A stretch of DNA of 64,000 bases, from the NCBI GenBank assembly GCA_030295235.1, contig AP026162.1:2662885-2726884 (forward strand), read 5' to 3'. This stretch comes from Fistulifera solaris (Eukaryota; Bacillariophyta; Bacillariophyceae; Naviculales; Stauroneidaceae). The notes below the pieces were generated by a model that was given only the letters and a program-made list of their open reading frames with translations, did not search any database and was not told the DNA's origin. Below, piece by piece: positions 21,141-31,264 of the stretch. The position numbers and the translations under genes were made by a program. Numbering within the stretch: position 1 is the first letter of the stretch; each line of letters opens with the position of its first letter.

Positions 21141-22582
21141 ATGAAGTTCCTTTTCTTATTCGCTGCTGCTCTTTCGAGTGTTCATTCGTTCGAAGCGACG
21201 AAAGATGCCGCAAAGAAGCGAGCGCCGCTCGCTGGCTCACCACACAATCCACATGGGGAACTCTCACCACACGTCCCGAAAAGGCGTTTTTTGGACAAGA
21301 TGGTGATGTCGAAACGAATGATTTGCTTGCCGTGGTTTTGCCCTTTGCCGCCGATGAAAGCAACGAAGGACGCATCTTTTTCTATCTCATGGGAGAGTCG
21401 CATTTGCATGGTTCTTCGTTGACGCTCAGTCAAGCTGCCTTGAATACGGAATTGTTTGCGGTGCCCGGATGCGGCACTCCCGAAAGTGCTGTTGATCCGC
21501 AAGATCCCCGTTGCATCAAATTGACGATTTCCGGATCGATTCATCCGTGTTCGGCATCCCACGATGTAGGACCGTATTGTGAAGAGATTGGATGGAAGGC
21601 TTTGCTTGCCAAGCATCCTACCATGGCGAATTGGCCCGAGGATCATGACTTCCGTGTTCATGAATTCGTCGTACAAGATTCGTTGTGGATGATTGGAAGC
21701 TTCGGTGGTGCCAGTGTCATGACACCCGAAGAATATCGTCAAGCGGCAGCTGTGGAGCACGTAATTGCGGGTGGGGAAGCCGTGACGCCCCCGATTATTC
21801 CTGCTTTCGACAAGATTGTTCCGAAATGGAACAATTTTGCAACTCGCGCTCGTTGGATCACTCATCACTCGAAATGGAGTACAATCGCTACCGTTGTTTC
21901 GAAAAATAGTGCAGAAGAAGTGAGTTCCTCTGCTTTGTCGGTCTTTGGGAATATTCGATCGATTGCGGATGGTGTCAACTTGTCGACGAGTACGGGACGT
22001 CCGCTCTTTTACTTGCCCGACGCGGATACTTTAGCCATTAATATGAAAGCCAACGACAATCACATTGTTCTCAGTTTATCGGAAGCATCCTTGGCGGAAC
22101 GCGTGAGCGACGGAAGAGCGTGTGGAGGACAAGAACTACCCCTCTGTGCGCAAGTCGCCTTGTACGGAAAGGCGGTCCCTGTGGAATTCAATCACGATAT
22201 CGCCACGCAATTCCAGCACACGCATCCGTTGGCGTCGTGGATGGCGGAAGGTGGTTCCCACATGTCAGGATCGTATTACACGATTGATCTTACTAAGGTC
22301 GTTATTTTGGATTACTTTGGAGGCTTTCACGAAGTTGGGGTGGATGATTATTTGAACACGAATTTGTCGTTTCTGTTGGAGAATGGAGTTTCACAGGCCG
22401 CATTGGATCGCCCCTCTTGGTTCAGCGGCCATCCGATCGTGTGGATGATGGCCGGCTTTCTGTTGGGATGGCTTCTATCACGTTACATGGTTCGCCCTGT
22501 TAGTGGACCGCAGTATCGTACGGTTGCTGATGCGTCCAAAACTAATGAGACCATGGAGATGGAAGTGGATACGGAGGCATAA
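21141..22582 (+). CDS. CREG-like FMN-binding split-barrel secretory protein with C-terminal membrane anchor (one frame break)
   Basis: The ATG at 21141 gives a signal peptide (MKFLFLFAAALSSVHSFE). At the AAA run 21212-21214 the frame breaks; one more A would join it to the main frame, which continues AARWLTTQSTWGTLTTR, the typical CREG start (A-R-x-L-x-x-x-x-WGTL). The rest fits the CREG/pyridoxamine-phosphate-oxidase-like barrel: FFYLMGESHLHGSSL, DPRCIKLTISGSI, then about residues 110-170 with HPTMANWPEDHDFRVHEF. Unusual for CREG is a hydrophobic helix near the C-terminus (VWMMAGFLLGWLLSRYMV) followed by an acidic tail, implying a membrane-anchored, lumen- or outside-facing protein. CREG proteins are endolysosomal or secreted glycoproteins in animals; the role in diatoms is unknown. 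The frame break may be a consensus error. Confidence 0.78.
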
Positions 22583-22730
22583 CAAAATTAAATCTATTTG
22601 CATGAGAGAATCAATAAATACGGAGTAATAATAAACTAAAATACTAAAAACTTTAAAAAAAAAACTATCGGATGGCAAAATAAAAACGTTCTCTTTTCGT
22701 CGACTTTGTCGGCGTTGCAAGCCTCGACCA

Positions 22731-23459
22731 CTAAGGAGAACATGTAACACAGAAATGGTTGCCCATCGGAGTGCCAGGGTGAGGACAACTAGTCCCAAGA
22801 AACATGTCTCCCTTTTCCGCTCCAGGTGAGACATCCTTCCACGCGCACAGGTCTTGGTTGAACGACGCAGCACGGTTGAACATTTGTATCATGACGTCAA
22901 CCTTTTCTGTGTTCCATGCACTAATGTCCTGGTTAAATGCGGTAGCAACGGCAAACACACCAATCATATTGACAACATTCCCAGTATCCCAGTCGCGAAT
23001 GTCTTGATTGAATGATGTGGCCCCAGCAAACATTGCAAACATGTTCGTGACAGCTGATGTGTTCCAATTTGCAATATTTTGGTTGAAAGATGTAGCACCA
23101 GCAAACATTCGAGTCATGTCGGTGACCGCGGACGTGTCCCAGTTCGCAATGTTTTGGTTAAAGGATGTAGCAGCCGAAAACATTCCGCCCATGGAAGTAA
23201 CTCGTGACGTATCCCAATTGCCGATGGGTTCGTTGAAAGCATTTGTATCTTCAAATAGGAGGTTAAAATCTGTCACTCTCGACACATCCCAGCAGTTGGG
23301 AATCGGGCCCGTCGGCGATGTTTCATAATCGAGAATGGCTTGTCGAAGATTGGCAGTTTCGTTAAAAACTCTTCTTCCGTCTGGACAAGATCGATCACGA
23401 CAAGGAAGAAAACAAGTTGTCCGCGCAAAGAGAGAGAACGGAGATTGATAGAATTTCAT
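22731..23459 (-). CDS. DUF285 (BspA-like) repeat protein, intact
   Basis: I start it at the ATG at 23459 ([15 protein letters not shown]) because two paralogues in this window begin with the same peptide after AGCATG; the frame stays open further upstream but without an ATG. The ~242 aa protein has about six repeats of the DUF285 type (FNQ-I-NWDTS-VT-M--MF). They follow CRDRSCPDGRRVF and end in a conserved C-terminal cap ([27 protein letters not shown]). This is the only copy of the five that reads through without a break. DUF285 repeats occur in surface proteins of mollicutes and in many protists, often in expanded families; surface exposure here is inferred, and no clear signal peptide is visible from this start. 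Confidence 0.85.
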   Translation of the reverse strand: MKFYQSPFSLFARTTCFLPCRDRSCPDGRRVFNETANLRQAILDYETSPTGPIPNCWDVSRVTDFNLLFEDTNAFNEPIGNWDTSRVTSMGGMFSAATSFNQNIANWDTSAVTDMTRMFAGATSFNQNIANWNTSAVTNMFAMFAGATSFNQDIRDWDTGNVVNMIGVFAVATAFNQDISAWNTEKVDVMIQMFNRAASFNQDLCAWKDVSPGAEKGDMFLGTSCPHPGTPMGNHFCVTCSP

Positions 23460-24952
23460 GCTTTTATGAAGTAATTGTTGTAACCACACGAGTTCGATCG
23501 TTGTATAAGCGCCGATGAGGCGACTAATACTACAACAAACAACTACAAGTGAAGACTTAACACCAAGTAAATCTAAACAATTCAGAAAGAATGATCGGAT
23601 GGCTTCGATCACTTCTTTTCCGCCTTGTTCTTACCGCGGTATCGTTTTACTATAATCAATCCACATGTCTTCTCCAGTCACGAGTGGAATAATCCGCTCT
23701 CCCGTCACATAACTGGCTTATTCCACGTGACTCGCTTCTCACTATCCTTAATGCGCTTCGTGCTCTTAGTCTTGTTTTGATGACTGCTTTCACTACGGCC
23801 GCTGTAGACTTCGAGTGGGTTTCTACGCCTTAGTTTGCGCGCTGCAGAGAGAAGAAATAGCCCTAGAACCTTACTACGCAATTTTTTATCGTACCGCACA
23901 GGATCGAAGTTTTAACCGAAACCTAACGATGCTTACACACTAGAAATAAGAATGAATAGCCGCCGTCTCTAAAGGCTAGTAGTCGACCGCATCCTAACTT
24001 AATAAGACTATGCAAAGCCTATGTTGACATCTGCGACAAAGGTCACCGTTTATTCATTTTGGCGCATCAATTGAACCTTCAGAAGCTTATGTGATGGCCA
24101 AAAGCGACTGCCTCATCGATTATCGAACGCAGGCGTCGTTAGGCGCTTTAGCTAAGGGTAAAAATACTAGAATGATCAGCTAGAGCTCTAATGATAAATG
24201 ATAAACCAGTTTCCGCGTCCTCGTTTGATAAGAAGCTATCGAAGATATCATTCAGCTTTCTCTGAAGTAAAGACAAGTTCGAATCAAATTTCCGTTGCCC
24301 GACTCCCACTTTTGTACGATTTACTCCTGGAAGGCACGTGAAATTATCGAGTTTTAAAATTCGGAACCTGTGCAGATTTGCTGCAGTTGCTTCTGTTCGT
24401 TCTCTTTTGTTCGTTCTAATGACCGTTCAAAGACCGACTCATGTCACGTTAAACTCGTGGACGCTGCTTTTACACGTTGTGCCAACGATGCATTTGCCTT
24501 CGCTGTGTGTTTTATATGCTGTGATAGCTTTGGCGTAAGCATTCTTAGTGAAGTTGTTTTTCTTCATTCGCTATCTTTTTCAGCATAAAGTTCGGCGATG
24601 GGTATTTGAAGACAAAGTATGAACGCCTTTCCAGTGCAGATCGTATTGATGCATGGCGGGCAAGATAGTGCGAGTTAATGGGATCTATGCGACGAAGGAC
24701 GACTTTGCATTATTAAAGTCATTCTTGCCGCAACTAGTGCACGGTTTTCTCATGGTTTTCTTTTCGTGACAATACCTCATTTTTTGGCTTACCAGGAGTA
24801 TGTTGATGTGGCGGGCGCCCGTGAGAGGCGGAAAAGTTAAGGTTAAGGACATGAGAAAGCATACTACGTACTGGTACACATCATAATGACTAATGACAAT
24901 GACGTACCAGTACAAGAAGAATTCTATCAGTGTCTAACGACATAAGGTTAAC
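23460..24952. other. intergenic, nothing recognised
   Basis: About 1.5 kb. Short ORFs near 24338-24588 start with GTG and lack family features. No RNA gene recognised. Confidence 0.45.
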
Positions 24953-26876
24953 AGAGATTCTGTATGAATTTTAAAAATTGATTGCGGTCAAACAAAGACT
25001 CCGTGGTCGTTCCAGAAATTCAGAAATCAGTGTTTTTGGTCAAACAAAGATTCTGTAGTCGTTCCAGAATTTCTGGAATAGGTACAAGTAATTTGGATCA
25101 AACAGCGATTCTGTGGTGGTTCCAGAACTTCTGGAATCGGTAATTGCAATCAAACAGAGATTCTGTGGTCGTTCCAGAAATTCTGGAGTAGCTGTTCCGA
25201 GTAATACAGAAATTCTGTAGTTGTTCCAGAAATTCTGAAATCGTTAATTGGGTCGAGCAGAGATTTTTTGGTCATTCCAGAAATTCTGGAGTTGGTAATA
25301 TGGATCGAACAGAGATTCTGTAGCAGTTCCAGAAATTCTGGAATTGGCAATTTGGATCAAACAGAGATTCTGTGCTCGTTCCAGAAATTCTGGAATCGGT
25401 AATTTGGATTAAACATAGTCTAGATTCTGTGGTAGTTCCAGAAATTCTGGAATCAGTGTTTTTGGTCAAACAGAAATTCTTTGGTCGTTTCAGAAAATCT
25501 GGACTAGTTGTTTCGAGTAATACAGAAAGTCTGTGGTCGTTCCAGAAATGCTGGAATCGGTAGTTTGGAGCAAACATAGATTCTTGATCGTTCCAGAAAT
25601 TTTGGAATCAGTTTTTGGTCAAACAGAGATTCTGTGGTCGTTCCAGAAATTCTGGACTAGTTGTTTCGAGTAATACAGAAATTCTGTGCTCGTTCAGGAA
25701 ATTCTGAAATCGTTAATTGGGTCGAAAAGAGATTTTTTGGTCGTTCCGGAAACTCTGGAGTTGGTAATATGGATCGAACAGAGATTCTGTGGTCATTCCA
25801 GAAATTCTGGAATCAGTGTTTTTGGTCAAACATAGATTCTGTCGTAGTTCCAGAAAATCTGAAATAGGTAATTTGGATCAAACAGAGATTATCCGGTCGT
25901 TCCAGAAATTCTGGAATCAGTGTTTTTGGTCAAACATAGATTCTGTCGTAGTTCCAGAAACTCTGGACTAGTTGTTTCGAGATATACAGAAATTCTGTGG
26001 TCGTTCCAGAAATTCTGGAATCGGTAGTTTCGAATAATGCAGAAATTCTGTGGTCAAATTCTGGACTAGTTGTTTCGAGTAGTACAAAAATTCTGTGGTG
26101 GTTCCAGAAATTCTGGAATCGGTTATTTGGATCAAACAGCGATTCTGTGGTGGTTCCAGAAATTCTGGAATCGGTAATTGCAATCAAACAGAGATTCTGT
26201 GGTCGTTCCAGAAATTCTGGAGTAGCTGTTCCGAGTAATACAGAAATTCTGTAGTTGTTCCAGAAATTCTGGAATCGGTAATTTGGATCAAACAGAGATT
26301 CTGTGGTAGTTCCAAAAATTCTGGGATCAGTGTTTTTGGTCAAACAGAGATTCTCTGGTCGTTCCGGATTACGGTCATACAAAATCTGTGGTCGTTCCAG
26401 AAATTCTGGAATCGGTAATTTGGATCAAACAGAGATTCTGTGCTCGTTCCAGAAATTCTGGAATCGGTTATTTGGATCAAACAGCGATTCTGTGGTGGTT
26501 CCAGAAATTCTGGAATCGGTAATTGCAATCAAACAGAGATTCTGTGGTCGTTCCAGAAATTCTGGAGTAGCTGTTCCGAGTAATACAGAAATTCTGTAGT
26601 TGTTCCAGAAATTCTGGAATCGGTAATTTAGATCAAACAGCAATTCTCTGGTCATTCCAGAAATTCTGGAATCGGATATTTGGATCAAACGGAGATTCGT
26701 CTGTCGTTCCAGAAATTCTGGAATCGTTAATTTGGATCAAACAGAGATTCTCTGGTCGTTCCAGAAATTCTGGAATCGGTTATTTGGTTCAAACAGAGAT
26801 TCTCTGGTCGTTCCAGAAATTTTGGAATCGGTAATTTGGATCAAACAGAAATTCTGTGGTCGTTCCAGAAATTCTG
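24953..26876. repeat. ~52 bp minisatellite, about 35-37 copies, with higher-order structure
   Basis: Tandem units of about 52 bp (some 47-53) consist of a near-invariant core TTCCAGAAATTCTGGAA, which is a palindrome around a central A, plus a variable half (GGATCAAACAGAG, GTTTTTGGTCAAACA, CGAGTAATACAGAA). A three-unit block (ATTTGGATCAAACAGCG, then ATTGCAATCAAACAGAG, then CCGAGTAATACAGAA) recurs at about 25089, 26124 and 26465, showing higher-order duplication. Because 52 is not a multiple of 3, the long open frames across it are artefacts cycling through three frames. Confidence 0.93.
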
Positions 26877-27362
26877 GAGGAAACAAATATTGCGGTCGCT
26901 CATTTCCGTGACTGAGATTCAGTTGAGTCGCGTTCTTAGTTTTACACTTCAGGTTATAGTAAAAACCTTTGACGTCGGTTTCTCGCAATGCAACTGACTG
27001 ATATCACTTTGCCTTGCAATCGAAAGCTTACCAATAATATTTAAGTGAATGAAACTTATCTACGTAGTATTAACTTTCAATGGTCAATTCTAGCTAGTTT
27101 CAAGACGTTAGCATTTATTCATAGAATTGAATGCGGTCGATCGTATCCGGGACTGAAATCAAGCTGAGTCGGGTCAAGTGCCTTCTGTTTATGCTATAGT
27201 AAAACACGGGTGTCGTGCAAGAACTTTTTTGCTCTTTTTCGCGACGCGAGCGTTTCCTTCATTCGTCACTTCATTCGCTTCACAGTTATTTATTCTTCGT
27301 ATTGTTATCCATTCTCTCTCGTTTGTATTGCTTCTGATACATGCTGGTTTCGACAGAAACTC
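26877..27362. other. intergenic with a duplicated promoter-like stretch
   Basis: Two related blocks at about 26890-26970 and 27130-27215 share the order TGCGGTCG - GGACTG/GTGACTG - TGAGTCG - TATAGTAAAA. The second lies directly upstream of the truncated DUF285 gene. No ORF of note. Confidence 0.45.
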
Positions 27363-27677
27363 ATGCAAGCAATCTCGTCTCTTTTTTCACGTAGCAACCT
27401 GTTCTGGGGTTGCGGCAATCGTTCTCCGGCTTGTCGCAAACAAGATTTTTGTTTTACAAACCAAGCGGACCTTCAAGAAGCCTTGGTCAATTTCACAAAT
27501 GCACCCGCCGAACCGACGCCCAATGAATGGGATGTTTCCCGAGTGACCAATTTTAGTTCCCTGTTTTACGGTATAAATGCATTCAATGAACGCATCGGCG
27601 ACTGGGATACTTCAGGCGTTACGGACATGGAAATCGAAAGGATCACAGATAGAGTATCGCGGCTCGTCTTCTTCTAG
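27363..27677 (+). pseudogene. DUF285 gene, truncated after the first repeat
   Basis: From the ATG at 27363 the protein aligns with the family N-terminus ([46 protein letters not shown]). At about 27628 homology stops abruptly after VTDM and unrelated sequence leads to a stop at 27677. All later repeats and the cysteine cap are missing, so this is a genuine 3' deletion rather than a point break. Confidence 0.75.
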
Positions 27678-28918
27678 CTTATATGTTAGACGACGGGATG
27701 CGCGTTTGGGAAGAGATGACGAGTATTGTTTTCGCTGCTGACCAGAAAGAAGGTTCGAAGGCCGACGTCTTTTAAAACGCCACGCTCTCGGAAACGACGA
27801 ATGAAGACATTGCGCGTCCGATACGCATAACAATAAACTCTCACAACACGAAGAATCGAACAATATGTGCGATCAATGAGGGTTGTCGATTTGTGTAGAA
27901 AAATTGGTTTGATCGGCTGCACTTTCGTTCGTCGACAATACACTTCTCCTCGAAAATGATGTAGCAACTAACGTTCGAAATCGCCATTCTTTCGCCGACG
28001 TCCTCCATTACTGAATACGGCTCTTAACGTGTCGCGGATAAAGTGCGATCCAGCTTCCTTTCTACGAAGTACAAGCGTCAACTGATGGCTGTAAGACATC
28101 GGTCCATGGTTGTGATTGAGGTCTTTCCGAAAAACTAGAAACATGCAATAAAGGCTGATCAAAGACGGAGCAATCACGCTGCAAATGAGGGAAGGTGCTT
28201 CAATAAGAACAAATATCACAATCTTGCGCAAGAAACGAACTCATTTTTGGCACCCCTGGAGTCATTTGACCGTTCGTGTTTTATTGAAAAAGTGGACTTC
28301 GAAATCATTCAAGTCAGTCGCCTTTTCGGACTCTTTTGATTGATTTTATGAACTTGGCGTTCACGACTATTCAATTTCGAACTTGATGGCCACGGACGGA
28401 TCGTTTCTGGAATGTCTTGTATTGATAAATTCAGCAATTTACTCGTCGTCTGGGGCACACAATATTCCACAGTTCGGGACAAGGGATGGTGGCAAACGAT
28501 ATCATGGAAGTTCCTTGAAATAAACGAATACAATCAAGGCAGGGGCCTTGTTGGTTTTACTGCCGGACGCGGATATGCCTTTCTTCTTGCAATAAACCGA
28601 CAATTCTTGATCAGTTTGTCGGGAAGCGTTCATCTTATAGAGTTGTGACAAGTAAGTCACGATTCTTTTGACTCTATTTGCGTGAAAAGTTGCTTGTGGC
28701 GCCATATTTGGGATTTCGTTACGTTGTTCAGAACACTTTCGTGCGGTTTCTGTTGCGTCTTGTGCGAAGGCGATGGAAATGGAGACAGGGTTGTAGATGC
28801 CTGCTAAAAGAGTCTACAGAGTGCATACAAAAAACTATAAGATATTGATTGATGAGATAAGCTATTAGAGAATTATCTTGTAGTGATGGATTATACGGAG
28901 AATATTACGGCTAGGTCA
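27678..28918. other. intergenic, no supported gene
   Basis: A minus-strand open stretch at about 27968-28240 encodes a hydrophobic segment (LICSVIAPSLISLYCMFLVF) but has no ATG at its start and ends after ~90 codons. It could be a decayed exon of a membrane protein. Nothing else recognised. Confidence 0.4.
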
Positions 28919-29498
28919 CTAAACTGAGCAAGATGTACAAAAGTTACCGTTATTTGTGAATTGGAAGGGGCAACTCGTTTGAAAAAACATATTAAATTGA
29001 TTGGCGCCTGCGGTGATGTCTTTCCATGCGCATATTTTGTTTAAACAATGTCGCTTGAAAGAACATTTGGTCCAAGGCCGTTGCAGCTGACACGTCCCAC
29101 CCACTAATGTCTTGGTTGAAGGATGAGGCACCGCCGAACATCATAAACATATTGGTGACCGCGGATGTGTCCCAGTCACCGATGGGCTGGTTGAAAGCAA
29201 GGGCCCTCAAAAACATGCCTTCCATATTCGTGACTCTGGATGTGTCCCAGTCTCCAATCGGCTCGTTAAAAGTCTTCGCACCGTCGAATAGATAGCTCAT
29301 ATCTGTCACTCTTGACACATCCCAGCAGTTGGGTGGTGGCCCGAACGGTGAAATGAGATAGGCGTCGGCGGCGTTTCGGATATCGTCCTTATTGTCAAAC
29401 ACTCTTTTTCCTTCTGGACAAGATCGATCACGATCACGGCAAGGAAGCAATTGGGTCGTACGCGCGAAGAGCGAAAAGGGCGATTGATAGATGTCCAT
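28919..29498 (-). pseudogene. DUF285 gene with one frameshift before the C-terminal cap
   Basis: The minus-strand ATG at 29498 begins [20 protein letters not shown] with an in-frame TAA two codons upstream, fixing the start. Four DUF285 repeats follow (NWD/DWDTS, VTNM--MF). Near 29035, between FKQ and CAWKD, the frame shifts by one and the conserved cap continues in the other frame to a stop at 28919 ([27 protein letters not shown]). A single indel restores a ~193 aa protein, so it may be an intact gene with a consensus error. Confidence 0.8.
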
Positions 29499-30230
29499 GC
29501 TTTACTGAAGACGATTGTTGGCTGACGAGTGAACCGAAATAATGAGAAGGAAGGAAGAATTCTTGTTAATCAAGTTGCCACGAGGTTGAAGATCCGTGCG
29601 GATGCTGAAATCTTTGCACCATGCAGTTATTCTTTATTCGCGCCTGTTTTCTGTTATTTAAGCCCCTTTTCTAGAGAGTCGCAAGTCGCAATTGATGAAA
29701 TTTTCCGGGACTGGTTGATTCGTGAGCGGAGGATAAGGAAGAATTAGCTGTCTTTTCAAACGCAACAGCCAATGATCCCGTGAATGACAAAGGGTAGTTT
29801 CATCGGCATTATCCTGAACTAGTGCGGAGAATATCTGGAACGGCCACAGCATTTCTGTATGATGAAATACCAGCATTTCCAGAAATTCCAGAATTTCTGG
29901 AACTTACACAGAATTGTGCTTCAGAATTTCTGTAAACTATAATCGAATTGCACTCTAGCAGAATGTCTGTAAGACCATTGACGTCGCACACAGGATTTGC
30001 GATGCGACGCGCGACAATGACAAAAATTTGCGGCTGTGTTTGCGATTCAAATGAATGGAAGCAGGATAGATCTGATATGCTTGTTGTTGAGAATTGGGTG
30101 ATCTCAAGACAGCTCAAACTTAATCGAATCGACGCTTCACGGCAGGGGGGAAAAGTGGAAACGCACAATCAGCGTGTTTTGAATGAGGTTCGCCTACTTG
30201 CGGATGCCATCATTTTTTCAGTCGAAGATT
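29499..30230. other. intergenic with a lone minisatellite-like core
   Basis: TTTCCAGAAATTCCAGAATTTC followed by TGGAA at 29876-29903 carries the palindromic core of the 24953-26876 minisatellite, outside the array and in a mirrored arrangement. No gene. Confidence 0.45.
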
Positions 30231-31264
30231 ATGAACGGATTTTTTCTCTTTCTTCTCCCTTTTGCGCGAAACAACAATCTCTTGAATTGTCACTCTCCTT
30301 CTTCGGATCCTTGTTCGAACGGACGAAGAGTCTTTGACGACAAAGACGAGCTCCAACTAGCCATTCAAACCTTTGCTTTTACATTGCCCAAAGTGAAACC
30401 CAACTGTTGGGATGTTTCTGCTGTGAAGGACTTTAGCGGACTCTTTAGTTTAACGTCCTTCAATGAACCGATCGGCGACTGGATTACTTCCAGTGTCACG
30501 AGCATGCATCGAATGTTTGCGGATGCTACTACTTTCAATCAAGACATTGGCGATTGGGATACTTCCGGTGTCACGGACATGACCGAAGCTTTTATGGGTG
30601 CTATATCTTTCGATCAAGATATCGGTCGCTGGGATACGGCCAAAGTAGCCAGGATGGATCGAATGTTTTCGGGTGCGACAGCCTTTCATCAGGAGATTGG
30701 TGGCTGGGACACCTCTGTTGTCACGAGCATGGAAGACATGTTCTTTTCGGCTTCTTCTTTCAATGGAGACATTTGCGGGTGGCATACCTCCGCCGTCACG
30801 AGCATGGAGGGCATGTTTTTCGGTGCTACTTCTTTTAATCAACCCATCGGCGAGTGGGATACTTCCGCTGTCACGACCATGTTTCTAATGTTTTACGAAG
30901 CGACTTCGTTCGACCAAGAGATCAGTGGGTGGGATACATCGAACGTCGTTGATATGACGGGTATGTTTGCGAACGCTGTATCTTTTAACCAAAACATTGG
31001 TGATTGGAGTACGGCAAAAGTGGCCAGCATGGTGGGCATGTTTGATGGTGCTTCCTTATTCAATCAAGATATCAGTCAATGGGACACAACAATAGTCACC
31101 AGCATGGATTCGATGTTTCAAAATTCTGCAGCATTTTATCAAGACTTGTGTGCGTGGAAGATGCTGCTGCTGGCGCAACGAAAACCGATATGTTTACCGG
31201 AACTAGTTGCCCCTATCCGGGGACGCCGGGAGACGACGACTTTTGCGTCGCATGTCCTCAATAG
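30231..31264 (+). CDS. DUF285 (BspA-like) repeat protein, largest copy, one frame break near the C-terminus
   Basis: The ATG at 30231 gives a good signal peptide ([12 protein letters not shown]); an upstream in-frame ATG at 30183 is also possible. About ten DUF285 repeats follow ([16 protein letters not shown] style), more than in any other copy here. At the AA pair 31158-31159 the frame leaves the conserved cap: CAWK should continue [21 protein letters not shown] as in the paralogues, and does so in the next frame to the stop at 31264. The paralogues suggest AAA rather than AA. Without the correction the frame would run to 31307 with an unrelated tail. It is likely secreted; function unknown. 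Confidence 0.82.

Noticed and set aside
21141-21422. CREG frame break explained by an intron
   Set aside because: The two coding frames meet within a few codons at an AAA run; there is no room for a 60-100 nt intron and no GT-AG pair fits.
23460-23612. Upstream N-terminal extension of the DUF285 gene at 22731
   Set aside because: The open frame has only a GTG at 23612; paralogues start at the equivalent of the ATG at 23459, two of them with an in-frame stop just upstream.
25150-26688. Several 60-150 codon ORFs and a CRISPR-like look across the minisatellite
   Set aside because: Unit length 52 is not a multiple of 3, so the frames simply cycle through the repeat. The variable halves are themselves repeated and related, not unique spacers, and there are no cas genes.
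24953-26876. Array as a run of canonical heat-shock elements
   Set aside because: The two TTCNNGAA modules are one base apart, while a canonical element needs alternating 2-base gaps; kept only as a resemblance.
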